DNA from: Lithospermum erythrorhizon
Lineage: Eukaryota; Streptophyta; Magnoliopsida; Boraginales; Boraginaceae
Direction of reading: 5' to 3'
DNA length: 64,000 nt
Assembly (NCBI GenBank): GCA_019722365.1
Contig: JADFUC010000501.1
Coordinates: 2,170,001 to 2,234,000 of the forward strand
A model generated the notes under the pieces. The model searched no databases. It saw nothing but the letters and a program-made list of their open reading frames with translations, and was not told where the DNA came from. The position numbers and the translations under genes are program-made. This document shows, piece by piece, positions 47,279-59,256 of the stretch. How positions within the stretch are numbered: the first letter of the stretch is position 1; every line of letters starts with the position of its first letter.

Positions 47279-48201
47279 ATTGTTACGTGAATTCTAGTGA
47301 GATCTTGTTGGTACTTGCTAATAAGGAATTGGACTTGGTGATGTTACAAATTGTTCAAGGATTCTATGCTTATTTACATTTTCTTTATTTTGATAATTTA
47401 ATCGATATAATTTATGTAGTATTTACCACCTATATGTTACTATCTTACCATGATTATTCTCTAATGGAAGCGCACGGGAGGTTGATGAGAACATCTATAT
47501 ATAATTCCCTCCTTCGGCTCCTTGCATTCGTCTATAACTCATTACATGCATTGCATGTCAACCCGACTGTATACTACTACACTAGGTAGCCTATGAGATT
47601 TTATATATCTGTAATAATAATAAAACATATATGTTTAATTATTAATAAGAGGGTGTTTATTTGTAAGATTCTAGAGCAGTTACTCTATCTAGATATGTAG
47701 TTTATTTTAATGGAAGACCTCATGGGTTTTAAAATGCATGGCATTGGGGAAAAGCCTCTTGTGAAGCCAAGTGTATGTGTTTATATATGCATAAGCTTTT
47801 TTCAGACTTATTGTTGTAACATTGAAAAAGAATATAAAGATTGGACTTCAAGTTTTCTTTGCCAAACAAGAAAAAAAAAAGGTTCCAAGAAAAGCTCACC
47901 AAACATGAATCTTCTAAGCTTGAATATAATGCCTATATATGTTGAAGGTACGTGAAAGATTATATATAACAAAAATTATATAATCTTCATTTCAATATAA
48001 CTAGGCAATTTGATTTCACAATAACTCTAATTTAACATTATTTAAATAAATTATTGCTTTAAAATGTGATGAATAAAAATTTGTTAGTTAAATTGGAAAG
48101 AGGGAATAATTTTTTTATTAATCTTGCGACTTCGAAAGGTAAACGTTGTGACCACAATCATCATCTGATGTGAGTTGATGAGTTCGCTTATATAACACCG
48201 A
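47279..48201. other. 3' region of the GARP gene and spacer
   Basis: Probably 3' UTR in its first 200-350 bases. No further gene recognised. Confidence 0.4.
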
Positions 48202-48275
48202 AGTCCCGTAGCTCAGTTGGTTAGAGCGTTGGTCTTATGAGCCGAAGGTCGCGGGTTCGAGCCCCGCCGGGACTA
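48202..48275 (+). tRNA. tRNA-Ile(UAU): tRNA-Ile (anticodon UAU)
   Basis: Complete cloverleaf of 74 bases without intron: acceptor AGTCCCG pairs perfectly with CGGGACT (48268-48274), D-stem GCTC/GAGC, anticodon stem TTGGT/GCCGA (two G-U pairs) with loop CTTATGA and anticodon TAT at 48236-48238, T-stem GCGGG/CCCGC with loop TTCGAGC. Discriminator base is A48275. Internal A box (TAGCTCAGTTGG) and B box (GGTTCGAGCCC) fit the RNA polymerase III consensus, and a TTTTTT terminator follows. It decodes AUA codons. The CAT-lacking loop excludes tRNA-Met. Confidence 0.93.
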
Positions 48276-48399
48276 TTTTTTAATCAATATTCAAATTATC
48301 CCATTCGAGATCTTTTACTCTAGCAGTGGTCTGAAATTTCGCCGGGCCATTTTTAATCAATATTCAAAATTATCCCATTCGAGATCTTTTACTCTAGCA
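48265..48399 (+). repeat. 75-bp tandem duplication of the tRNA 3' end and its downstream flank
   Basis: Copy one, 48265-48325, runs from CGCCGGGACT in the tRNA through AATCAATATTCAAA and CCCATTCGAGATC to CTCTAGCA. Copy two, 48340-48399, starts CGCCGGGCCATTTTT and repeats the same flank, so it preserves the last tRNA bases and the T terminator. Confidence 0.85.
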
Positions 48400-48997
48400 A
48401 AGCGTCGGGTTTCTAAACTTTCACAAGAACCCCCCGGAATTCCTTCCAGAGCCTTTATTAATCTTTGTGCACTAATACACTCATCTCTCTTTTAATTTTT
48501 TTGTATATTGTTTGATGCTTGTACTATTCTTCTCCAGGCTGAGAGAGCAAAATAAGTGGACTATTAAGCTATATTATTTTTTGAAATACCAAAAATGCCT
48601 TTGTAAATAAGTCATAGATAGTACTCCGTAACTATTTGAATAATATAATTTGGCGTCCAATTAAAACCTTATGTTGAGTTGTTTGAAACTTGGGATCGGT
48701 GAGACTGTAGTCTGTATCAATCAATAGTATACATCTTCCAATTGAAAAATAGAACAGTATTACAGTAGAACATTTAATCATATAAATTATCGAGTTACTC
48801 TATGGTCTCTATCTAATGGTTGTTAGATGATTTTATTAAGGATATTTAAACATACAAAGAATTGAGATAAACAAATTATATACAAAAACACTACTTTATT
48901 TAAGACGTATTCAATTTGCGTCTTCCATTTCCCATTATTGATGAGATTAATAACAGAGTGATAGCCAACGAACAGTGTTGAGAAGATAAAGTTGGGG
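48400..48997. other. Spacer between tRNA and RING relic
   Basis: No gene or element recognised. Confidence 0.35.
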
Positions 48998-49117
48998 AGT
49001 TTTCAGATTCCGAAGCTTATGCCTGAATGTCTTCATGTTTGTCATTCTGGATGCATCGACAAGTGGCTCCGTAGAAGCTCAACTTTGCATTCGGATAATT
49101 GCATAACTCTGCATTAA
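48998..49117 (+). pseudogene. Relic of an ATL-type RING-H2 ubiquitin ligase gene
   Basis: The frame from 48998 reads IPKLMPECLHVCHSGCIDKW followed by LRRSSTLH and a stop at 49115. This matches the second half of RING-H2 domains of plant ATL proteins (pattern C-x-H-x2-H-x2-CIDxWL-x3-STCPxC). The first metal-ligand histidine after C is retained (ECLH), but the last cysteine pair is lost (STLH instead of STCP) and no upstream half is found. It is a fragment without function, lying just past the 3' end of the F2KP gene on the opposite strand. Confidence 0.6.
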
Positions 49118-49303
49118 TCGTTCAGGAGGAGAATTAACAACAGCGATCAAAGACGAATGAAGAAGCAATATGAGGCTGATGATTGAGAAAAATCTATGGA
49201 AGTAATCGAAGAACACTGAGTTTGGATCATCATGGTTGAGAAAAATATTTTACCTCTTACTCTCTATACAATCCCACCCTTTTGTCAAATTGTTAAAACT
49301 TCT

Positions 49304-52300
49304 CTACATGAGTTTGTATCTCTTTTCCTGAACTCCAGTGACACCCATTTGAATCTCGATAATTGTGTGGAGAGGCATCTGTAAATGCAACACAATATGG
49401 ATTAACATCTCATAAGATAAAATCGCAACAGTATTCCAAAGTGTTGTATTTCGAGTAAAATAGACCAAGACAAATTAGAGATGATTGCATTTTTTATATT
49501 TGGGCATGCCCCATACAACTAGGGGATAAGTACTTCTCCTGGGGTATAAATGTCTTCTATTTCCTGTTTGATAGACAGACCTGTAAAAATTCTACCCCCA
49601 TACCCTTTGTAAACAGTGTAGCTACGAACAAAATGTAGCTCGATTACTGAAAAGGAGCTAATGGTTATATATCATTGCGATACACAGATATAGACGTGTC
49701 ATTGTATATGTACTTTCACAATATAGTGAGTAAAACGACTCCAGCTCTGAACCTAAGACCTTCAATGCCATTAGAGAATAGAATATCCTACTTAATTTAT
49801 GAAACACATTTGTCCATTTAAGTATAAATTGGCAAACATAAATCAAGACAAATTATGATGAATAAACTGTATTTCTGCTATTGAAGTGTAAAAATTACCT
49901 CTAAGTGGGGAATTTCGTTGAGTGGTCTATCAGCAAAATATGCATATAAAGCTCGTAACACAGCCTACCACAAAAATGTTCATGAGAGATATCAGCAATC
50001 AAGTTTTCGCCGACGATTGTAATAGAAATATCTCCTGATCGTGTCTAACCTGGTGAGATACCACCACAACTGGGGCTCTTTGACGTTCAAGCTCGATAAT
50101 CACAGGTTCTAACCTGTAGCTCATTATCAGTTAGATATCGTACAATAGGTGCAGTAAACAAAATTTCAAATTATGTGAGTGTATAAACATTTAGAACTGC
50201 TACCTTTGTATGACATCGAGATATGATTCTCCACGTGGATACCTATACCTCAATTTATCTTTTTCGCGAGACCTGCATTTACCATTACCAATTTGATCCT
50301 CAACAAGCAAGTATTAGAAAAGTGATGTAAATCATAAACCAAAGAACTATTATTCCTAATAAACAAAATAACTAATCACCACCTTATCTAACCTATCCTC
50401 AAATTAGCTGAATAGCCTTTGAGAAATGAGTTTGATTATTTAAAAGCTCATGGATTTTATATTGGATGGGCTTGTTGCCTAAATACCTTTGAGAATTTAA
50501 ATGATATATTTGGATGAGGTTATTTTCAAAATACCTTGAAGTTCCATTTCTGGCTGGTCAGAGCACGTGAATACGTGATAATTATTTTGACATGTTTTGA
50601 CTCCATTGAACTTATGTTTATGACTGTTACTACTGGGCATTTTTTAGTTAAGAAAAAGGTCCAAAAAGAATTCTGTCCATCTCAATTTATTTATATGAGC
50701 ATACATAATGAAAAAATCTGAAATGTGGCAATGGTACAAGGCTCTAGACCATCCATATTTCACATTATTTCTATAAAAAAATCCTTTCAAATATTTAAGA
50801 AACAACACAGTATTTTTTCTATATGACAATAGAGAAGGCCAACTGGCCCGCAAGATGAATGGTTTAAAAGCAAATAAAGATGTAACATACTTCAAACCCC
50901 TGTTATTATTTTCTTTATCATCATATGTCATTCCCATCATATACCAGCATACCTCCTATGCAATGCCACTGTATCTGCAGAAGAAATATAGACCAAGGGG
51001 GCCTTAATCGATATGAATCAGCACTTGTCAAGACTCAGTAGATTTGCGAACCTTGGGGAATCCCACTATAGGGGCTGCTGTCAAAATTGTTCTCTGCAGT
51101 GTGCTCGTCCATATCTAGTCACATCCGAAAGATATTATACAGTAACAGATGACCCCATTATTTGGTCAGGAGCACTTATGTACTCAAAATCACAGTATAT
51201 AAAATAAGCATTTTCTAATGTAATTTAAATAGGGAATTGTTCTTTAGGCCGTGAAGGATGAAGGAGATATACACAGATGTTAATAGGACAATAAGCTGAC
51301 TGTGGAAAGCAAAAATAGTTGTACCACAGTTTTCATTTTCAGCTTCCACAAAAATTAGCAAGCTTCTTAGCATAAACCTCCCCAGTATCACTGTCAAAGT
51401 GATTTCATAGCATTACACCTTTGAGGAAACAGATTTAAAATTTTCATATGCTAGCTCTCACTGGGGTTTTTAAGATAGCAATTAGAAATGGGAGCTGATC
51501 TTTTCCATTCAGTCGGTGATCATAAGCAGTGTCTAAAAAGGAATTCTTGCCAATTCCAAAACATGTCATAGCCAGTCAAAAGTGAACTCAGCTCTTGAGT
51601 AAACATGCATTTTTTAAATTAAAAAATGGGTTAACAATAGCTTTGACCAAGTTTAGTCAAATGATACATGCTTGAAATTTTAATGTATTCAGTTGCATCT
51701 TTAAGACTGATTTTCCTCATTAGATCCAATATTTTTAAATCAACTGATTTGAAATTACACCAAACAAGAGTCATTTAAGTCAAACAAAATTGCAGTTACA
51801 ATTTCACATGATAAATAGATGGAGGTTAAACTTTACTTCTAATCTAAGTGCCCAATCAACCAACCACTAGGGTTAGCCAGCAATGAGGAAGCCCGAGTTC
51901 AAGTCCCTGCAACAAGGGCCGTTACCTGATAAACCTTTATGGTTTTGAGTTGGAAGATTTAAACATAAAACTGAGGATGAATACATCCATCTAAAAAAAG
52001 AGTGATTATTTCTCGTAACAAAATTGAAGGTTCTCTCATCATGCACAGGGGCCTCATAGTTTACACGCGGGAGTTTAAGCATGCATGCACAACTGCATTA
52101 GAAAAATTAATACTGGTCTAATGGTTGTTACAAAATCAAAAATGAAAAATTATAACTAAATGGAGAAGATATACCTTACTGCTGAATCACCCCCAATTCT
52201 GCCTCTTACATTGTCACGACTCTCTCCATGCCTGGTTAGCAGAATTGGACGAGGCGTCAGATGTGTATTAACCTGTGAAACATTTTAGTCATTCGAATGA

Positions 52301-55300
52301 GTTAAATGTACGTCACAGGATTTTACAAACAGTAATTGATGTTATGTCAGCATGGAAACATGGGGGGTCAACTTAATACATTTAAAACCTAACAAGAAAT
52401 ATTTATTTACAAAGAAATTGAAAAATCTATTATTAAAGAGAAATTGAAAAATCTATTATCAAAAACCTAACAAGATAGGTATTGTGAGCAACACCCAAGG
52501 CAACTCAGGATTGAAGATAGAAGAATTCATGACCAAATAGAGAATCATATCAGATATTCTGAATACTGAAGGAATACTCGGTGAACTCTACAGTTGAAAT
52601 GTATAAAGTGATTCATGAAGATTAAGATAAATGAGTCTAGAGATAAAAATGGGATAAAATATTTTCTTGTTATTATTCAAGTAAGTTCAAAGAGAACAAT
52701 ATATTAACATACAAAAATAACCAAATACCTAAACTACCCTTTACATATTACAAAGAGATTTCATATTTCTAACATCTAATAAAAGAAGCAAAAAAAAAAA
52801 ATAGCACGTAATAAATTATTACATACAAACTTACCATGAAAAATACAATTCTCACGTAATAAATTATTATATACAAACTTACCAAGAAAAATACAATTCT
52901 CCCAGGAAGATACCCACTGATATTGTTTACCTGTAAGACAAACTCTCATAAATAGCGGTATTTAGGCACGTTAGTGACCACGGCAAAATTAACTACTAGA
53001 CCATCAAAATTATCATAGATATCGGGTCTATGATAAAATGAAAAAGGCCATCGACATCTTGATGTTTACATCAATTATATGGCTTCCAAAAAGAATTTCT
53101 AAGAAGATGACTTTAAAAAATATAAAGAAGGAAGATTGCTTACTTGTATTTGACCACCATGGCCACTAACCATATCAATCATTTTGATATAAGATCCTTC
53201 ATTGACTGGCTCATAGACCTGAAATGAGGGACAATTCAAACGGGACCATGTATTAGATATGATTATCTGCGAATTGGATATGTTTTTACTTTACTAGATC
53301 CATCTCTTTTGGGTAGTGGTAGGGAATGAAGGTGAGTTTAGAAAATTACTTTCTCATAATTGGCAAGCCTGGTTTTGAAGTCTTGATACCCAGCTTCAAA
53401 ATCTGGCCTTCAGGATAATGTTAAAGCCTAAGTATAACATCTATCATGGTAGTAAAGAAGTAAGTAGTGAGAACCATACTGTTGTGCATAGTCAGGGCTC
53501 TCTTGAATCTTGAGACGTATGTTTCTTTCAATGATTTGAGGATCGTTGCATAATGTTTCCAAAAATATGATCTGAGATCAAACATACAAAACATCAATTG
53601 TAGATTACTATTGAACTTCTTACTCTAATTACGCATTACAGGTGCTATATGCAGAAACTCTGAACAGAAAAATATCAGATTGATGATTAGTTGCTGAAAG
53701 AAAAACTTAAATGTAAAGAAGGATTATCTGCAATATCACTTATCTTACTCCATTAAGTTAACATAATTTGATTTTAAAGAAAAAATCATATAACATCCAT
53801 TCAGTTAACATAATCCTCACTTATCTTCCTCCTTTCATTACTAAATTGGATTTTAAGATATTGGTTTTGCAGAGTTCTTTGCCTAGACATGCTAGGACAG
53901 CCAGTGAGAACCCAATACATGTACTCTGATACTCTCGCAGCAAAAGAGTAGTTGCAAATGCCAAATGTGAGGCCATCATAGAAAGACTATCCACAGAATC
54001 GAGACTTCCGAAACTAACATATCTAAGAATGAAGCTACTTGAAATGTGGTCTAAGGTCTCTTATATTCTCAATACTTCATAAACAGTCAGCTGCTGATTC
54101 CAAATGTGAGGCAAATATGGAACGCAAGATCAGAGTATCTTCAGAAACCCTTAGATCTGAGAGTGGAATAGTGGAGATATGCGTAACTTGATGTACAATC
54201 TCATATATACTCCCCTACTTCATAAACTAACTGGGGCAAAAGACAAGGACAAAAGATATGCCACATTGCAACAAACTAGAACTAGTCGAGTCTCTGCAAC
54301 TCTAGATATGCCTCATCTGGCTGCATATTCTTGTTATTCAAGAAAAATAAAAAAAGCAAAATAAAGCCAATTGCCAGTAAGTTTACATTTAATGACTTCT
54401 CAATTCACAAGAAATACCTTACAATTTCCTTCAGCCATTTTCATAAGCATTTTTCTCCTTTGTTTGGAACTATTTGTAGCGTCGAATATCCCAACCTACA
54501 TAAAACAGGAGTAAGCCAGAAAATAATCACAGATGTATGGTCAGACTTCAGAGTAGAAACCTAGAATACTTACCTGTCCACCTTCATGCATCCATGCTAT
54601 CATATCTTCCATAGCAAGAGCTGCTACCTAGTAGCAGATGGTGGATTAAAAACTATTGGAAGTAAAAGAGATTAATGAGGGATCAAAGATGGTATAGCAG
54701 ATAATACAATGAGAATGGGTCGTTACAACTATGTTTCTAGGAGAATGGGATGTAACTGAAGGTTTACAGATGGTTATATATCCAATTACCTATAAATACA
54801 TGTTGAACACTTGATACTAGACATAAGATAGAGTAAAGTGACCTTCATGAATGGATTTCCTTTGATTTGAGCATCTCACTTTTCATTTAGGTCGAGAAAT
54901 TCTCTTCAGTGATTGATTCAAGTTCACAAGTGAAGTTATATTAAGAGATATTTGACAGGCAACCGGTATGCAATAAGTACTGGTCTTTTATCATCCAGAA
55001 TACTTTCAAACTAACATTTCTATAACAAATAAGGCACCCATTTTTATCATGGCACAGAGAAGAACAGCTGGGCATTATAATTTGCCAATAAAGAGAGCCT
55101 AATTATCCACATTGCACCACATAACCAGATTAATAAGTACAAGAAAGAAATATAAGAAACATCAGATTTTTTTGCAAAAGAGCACTTAATTGGTTCTTTG
55201 AAGTTATTGAAAATGGACATTTACCTCATTGCGTGCCTCAAGGCCTTCAGGATTGTCTCCACGGAAGAAATCAGCGGACTGCTTCAAGAATTAGTACATG

Positions 55301-58300
55301 TAAACTGTGTTAAGAACCTTCATTGAAGAATAAAGGTACTCTTTTCTTAAGAAGGATTCCTTTCTTTAAGGAAAACTAAAAGTCCAACAACCAATATGAG
55401 GGAACTGAATTATAACATGAGTCCTCTAGGGAACTAGTAGCAATGATGATGTCAATTATACTAAAATCATTGTCTTCAACAACTCTCAGAAAACCAGAAC
55501 GTCATGAATGGATGAACCTCAGGACTATACCTGATTAGCTCCAAGCTTGAGTCTTCGATACTGTTAACAGAAAAATGAAAAATAATTACTAAGTTTAATC
55601 GGTATCCATTAAAAACCTCCATATACAGATTCATCACCTTCCCAACATTGAAGTGTTTGGTGTCATGCCCTAACCACCGAAGATACCTTGTTAGCTTAGC
55701 GGCTGTAAAACTTTTACCCCGAGCTGGCAACCCAACCTGCATAATAAGTAATTTGGATTGCTAAGTATCTTCTTCGTAATAGTTGAGGAAAAGAATCAGC
55801 ATCATCTGCCACTAGTAATTGGCAATACAGAATCATTTGAGTTCTTAAGCAATTTGGCAGGGTCTCACGATTACAATTTCACTTATACCATGCTATAATG
55901 AAAAATTAATCAGTCAAGTACCAGGACAACTGCTAGATGTCTGTCCTCCTTTAATCCCAGCATTCGATCTGCTACGGCTGCAGCTGCGACAGCTCCTGCA
56001 GCTGCTGGCATTGGGTCCTAAAATTTCAAGCAAGTAATCACTTAGAAGGAACTAATAAAGCAGTAAGCATGTGAAAAAAATTCGTTACTTTTAACTAGAT
56101 TTTCACAAACCCTGGCTTCTAAATCATATTTCTGATCGATTGTGACATTGCTCGAACGACCAGATTTGACAAGAGTTGGAGACCCAACACCCCTATCCAC
56201 AAGAAGCCCTTTATCGCCATCTGACTGGTGAATAGGTGAAAATGTACCAAATGATCTTGACTCGGTCATGCCAGAACTGGGATACATCTTTGTTGTTTCT
56301 GGAGCAATTAGTCGCAGCTCCTAATCACGAGTAATATCAAATCAGTCACATTTAGAGCAGTGGGCAGTTCGTGCAATAGAAATTTATGTCACTAAAAGTA
56401 AGGAAATTTGTTTACAGAATCTAGTTGAATTTCGATACTTCATAAGTTTGTTTTGTGCGCATTCACTTGGATTTAAAGCATGCACTTTCAATTTGATAGT
56501 ACAAGTCCATCAATCAAACAATATGTGGGAACTACAATAATGATATATTTTATTTAATCCCAACATGCACCAAGTTATCAACTTTACAAAAAACATCAAT
56601 TGATAACACAGTTTAGAACCTATGTCAAATATAGAGAGGATAGAATGGTCGAAATCATCTAATATGTATTCTTTAGATATGGTGATAGCAACCTTTAGTG
56701 AAGGAGGTTTTTCATATGCCCCATCATCATTATAAACACCAGATCCTTCGTATTTAGCAAATTCAGAGCGATTTAGCGACCTTGGTGTCTCAGTCATGTT
56801 AGATGCATAAATTGAACCAGAGTGTGCAACTGTGGGAGGAGTTGGGACAACATAGTGTTCGAGATCAAGCTCCAAATTTCCAGAAGAGTCAACCTGTCAA
56901 AAAATGTTCCAAAATCAACAATATATACATTGACCAGAAAGAGACCATAGGGACAAAACTTCTGATATGCGTTAAGATTAAAACTGAGGTCTAAAGACTT
57001 GTCAACAGACTTGATTTATTAGTTACTTATACCATGGAATTATTTGTCTCTAGTACATGACGAATTTGATGTCTGAAAAACTATGATACCTCAAGGTACT
57101 TGGCGTTTAAAACCTGAGCCAATCTGTTAAGGTCAACAAAAGCAGCTTTTGTGTCTATTCATAGAAATCAGGTCACGAAAGGGGTGAGAACAAGAACGGT
57201 AGTTTTTAAACAAGACATTAACTAAGTTAGGATGTCAGAAAAAAAAGTCCCTTAGTTAATTGTTTTAAAATATTTATCTCAATTATTATTTAATACTCGT
57301 ATAATCTTTTCGAGTAGAACAAATGATGTCGAGCGAAGAGCGCCTTTATTCCTATAGAAAATGGGGTTTTGATTTTTACACTCCAAAAATTGATAACCAC
57401 ACTACAATTTCTCATTTTTACTCCTCATTTTGCTCTATGAAAATTTAATTTAGCACTAAAAGTGGAATGTGGTTATCACTTGATGGAGTGTAAAAATCAA
57501 AGCCCATAAAATGGTGGATGTAAGAATCCACAGCAGATCATAGGAATGTAGGATCAAGAATGCACTGAGATTTCTAACTATTTCTGAGGAGAAAACATAA
57601 GGTGCTATATATTTCAAAAGGTGTTTCAGCATTGTGCTCTACATAGAAGTACATAATGCATATTTATCACGTCCAGGTCAAAATGAATTAGCATCATTTG
57701 AAGAAGTCCCAGTATTACCTCGGTCTCAGTACCAGGCTCCACTCCAGAACTTATAGTAACATCCGGAGTTCCCCGAACAGTAGAAGGCTGCAGATTCTCT
57801 TGATATGCCCTCCAACTAGCCGCAAGATCAAATGGTGATAGCCTATCTGCCTCAATAAACACTCTATATTCAACAATTTCATCTTCACTCAGCAAAAACA
57901 TAGCTGACCTTCCATCACCTTGTAGAGTCCCTCCAGTCAACAACCTATCTGGCCCTTCCTCCACTACACATGGCACATCCCCATATTTTGGTTTCAAGAG
58001 AAACTTAAAATCCAATGTTTCTACACAATTTAAACAAACAAATATAATTCATCAACAAGTTCAAAGATTTCAACAACAACAACAAAATCTTACACAAAAA
58101 TTAAAAATTAAGAAACACGCACACAGACTCACACACAAGTTAGAGGATTCACCATGATTAGGTGGAACAACAAAGCTCAATTCCCACATCGAGGCTGATT
58201 CACGTTCCATTGAGAGCTGGTCCAATCTGACTAGTAAATTAATCCATTTCCACAGTAATAGTAGTAGATATATTGCACCCAATTAGTTGTAGTAGCTTAA

Positions 58301-59256
58301 TAATCGCTACTTACAAGCATATATAAAGACACAAACTTAGCATATACTCCTTCCATCCCAAAACATCATCAAATATTGACTTTTGACGGTCGAACTCAAA
58401 TGTTATTGTAAATGTTGCCTATTATTTGACGGAAAATATATATAAAAATAGCATTTCAAATCTACGTTACTATTAACATAATAATTCATATTCAAATCAA
58501 AGTTAAGTATATCAATTACAGCAACAAAATTTGTTACTTTTCAGCATAAAAACGCAACCTTTTTCACTTTTGACCATAAAAATTCGAACTCAACAATCTT
58601 TTGGGATATAGGGAGAATATACAAACCCAATCTACGTACATTTACAAGTAGATTAAATATTGAATTAGCAATCATATGAATAAACTATAAACCAAACCAA
58701 GGCTTATCACATTGAATGGGGTCGACTACATCAATACCCCCTCTCCATTTGGCTCTATACTGGTCATCTTTTCCCCTCTATAAAAAATCAAACTTAACTA
58801 TAAGTACATTAAATACTCCCTTCATTTCAATTTAATTGATTACGAAGTTAAAAAGTACTCCCTCCATCCCACAAAGATTGTCCACTTTTGACTTTTCAAA
58901 TTTTCATAGTTGAACTTTGATGTAGTATAAATAAATGAAACCAATTCATATCGAACGGGTCTACTATATAAATACAACGTATCATTCAGCTCTATATTGG
59001 ATCATCTCTTTTGGACGATAGCATGAATAAAAATGAATTAGTTAAACAAGAAATGGATTGAATAAAATATAATTACAGCTCTAGAAGGGTCCCAAGAGCC
59101 AACAAGAGGAAGAGAGCCATAGACATGAGGGATAATTTGGTCCCTAAGTTTGAAATTCTCCATTTTCAATGACACATATAATTGCCCCCCTACTTGCTCG
59201 TCGCCTCCCCCTCCGCCTGAATAATTATCCAGATCCTTCGATGCCCCCGTCCCCAT
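49304..59256 (-). CDS. F2KP: 6-phosphofructo-2-kinase/fructose-2,6-bisphosphatase, with frame-breaking indels in two exons
   Basis: Twenty-three exons (plus coordinates, 5' to 3'): 59256-59077, 58216-58153, 58020-57719, 56893-56693, 56320-56111, 56017-55922, 55736-55638, 55560-55531, 55278-55225, 54627-54574, 54495-54418, 53571-53480, 53407-53350, 53218-53144, 52930-52883, 52272-52175, 51390-51325, 51114-51052, 50974-50891, 50272-50204, 50113-50050, 49964-49899, 49378-49304. Domains: CBM20 starch-binding (from residue 22, QLYVSLKMEN, VYGSLPLVGSWDP), plant linker, 2-kinase with P-loop GLPARGKS (353-360), phosphatase with LLTRHGES (558-565). The enzyme makes and degrades the cytosolic regulator fructose 2,6-bisphosphate, which controls sucrose/starch partitioning. 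Exons 1-16, 18 and 20-23 are intact. Exon 17 (51390-51325) has an extra T after GCTAAT and lacks about 8-10 bases, giving a stop at codon 597; exon 19 (50974-50891) lacks about 8 bases. Either the phosphatase half is lost or the local sequence is faulty. Confidence 0.9.
52806..52901. repeat. 48-bp tandem duplication copying an exon end and splice donor
   Basis: ACGTAATAAATTATTA begins at 52806 and 52854, each followed by ACAAACTTACCA(A/T)GAAAA and ATACAATTCTC. The second copy contains the true 3' end and GT donor of F2KP exon 15 (minus strand, donor at 52882-52881); the first is a decoy exon end and donor inside the intron. Confidence 0.9.
57361..57507. mobile_element. Short MITE with about 45-bp inverted repeats, in F2KP intron 3
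   Basis: Left ATGGGGTTTTGATTTTTACA and right TGTAAAAATCAAAGCCCAT are inverted termini; similarity continues inward through ACTCCA, TGATAACCACA (left) and TGTGGTTATCA (right). Total 147 bp, so nearly the whole element folds back. TSD uncertain (AAA on both sides). Confidence 0.7.
58347..58615. mobile_element. Stowaway-like MITE in F2KP intron 1
   Basis: Left end TA-CTCCTTCCATCCCAAAA and right end TTTTGGGATATAGGGAG are inverted. Length about 269 bp, AT-rich. A further truncated copy of such a terminus (CTCCCTCCATCCCACAAAG) is at 58859 in the same intron. Confidence 0.6.
58687..58800. repeat. Dispersed retroposon-like fragment in F2KP intron 1
   Basis: Contains GAATGGGGTCGACTACATCA and CCATTTGGCTCTATACTGGT, resembling a short repeat widespread in angiosperm genomes (GGGGTCGGCTACATGAAT type). 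A more decayed partial copy is at 58935-59010. Family assignment is from memory and uncertain. Confidence 0.35.

Noticed and set aside
47275..47589. Frame of 104 codons overlapping the GARP stop
   Set aside because: Lies in the presumed 3' UTR, hydrophobic low-complexity translation without homology that I can recognise.
48202..48275. tRNA-Met as an alternative identity
   Set aside because: Loop is CTTATGA with T33 and anticodon TAT; CAT cannot be placed at positions 34-36 with the stems intact.
51348..51350. GTGGAAG after GCTAATTTTT as the true donor of F2KP exon 17
   Set aside because: Poor consensus, would put exon 18 out of frame, and residues matching the expected exon continue beyond it.
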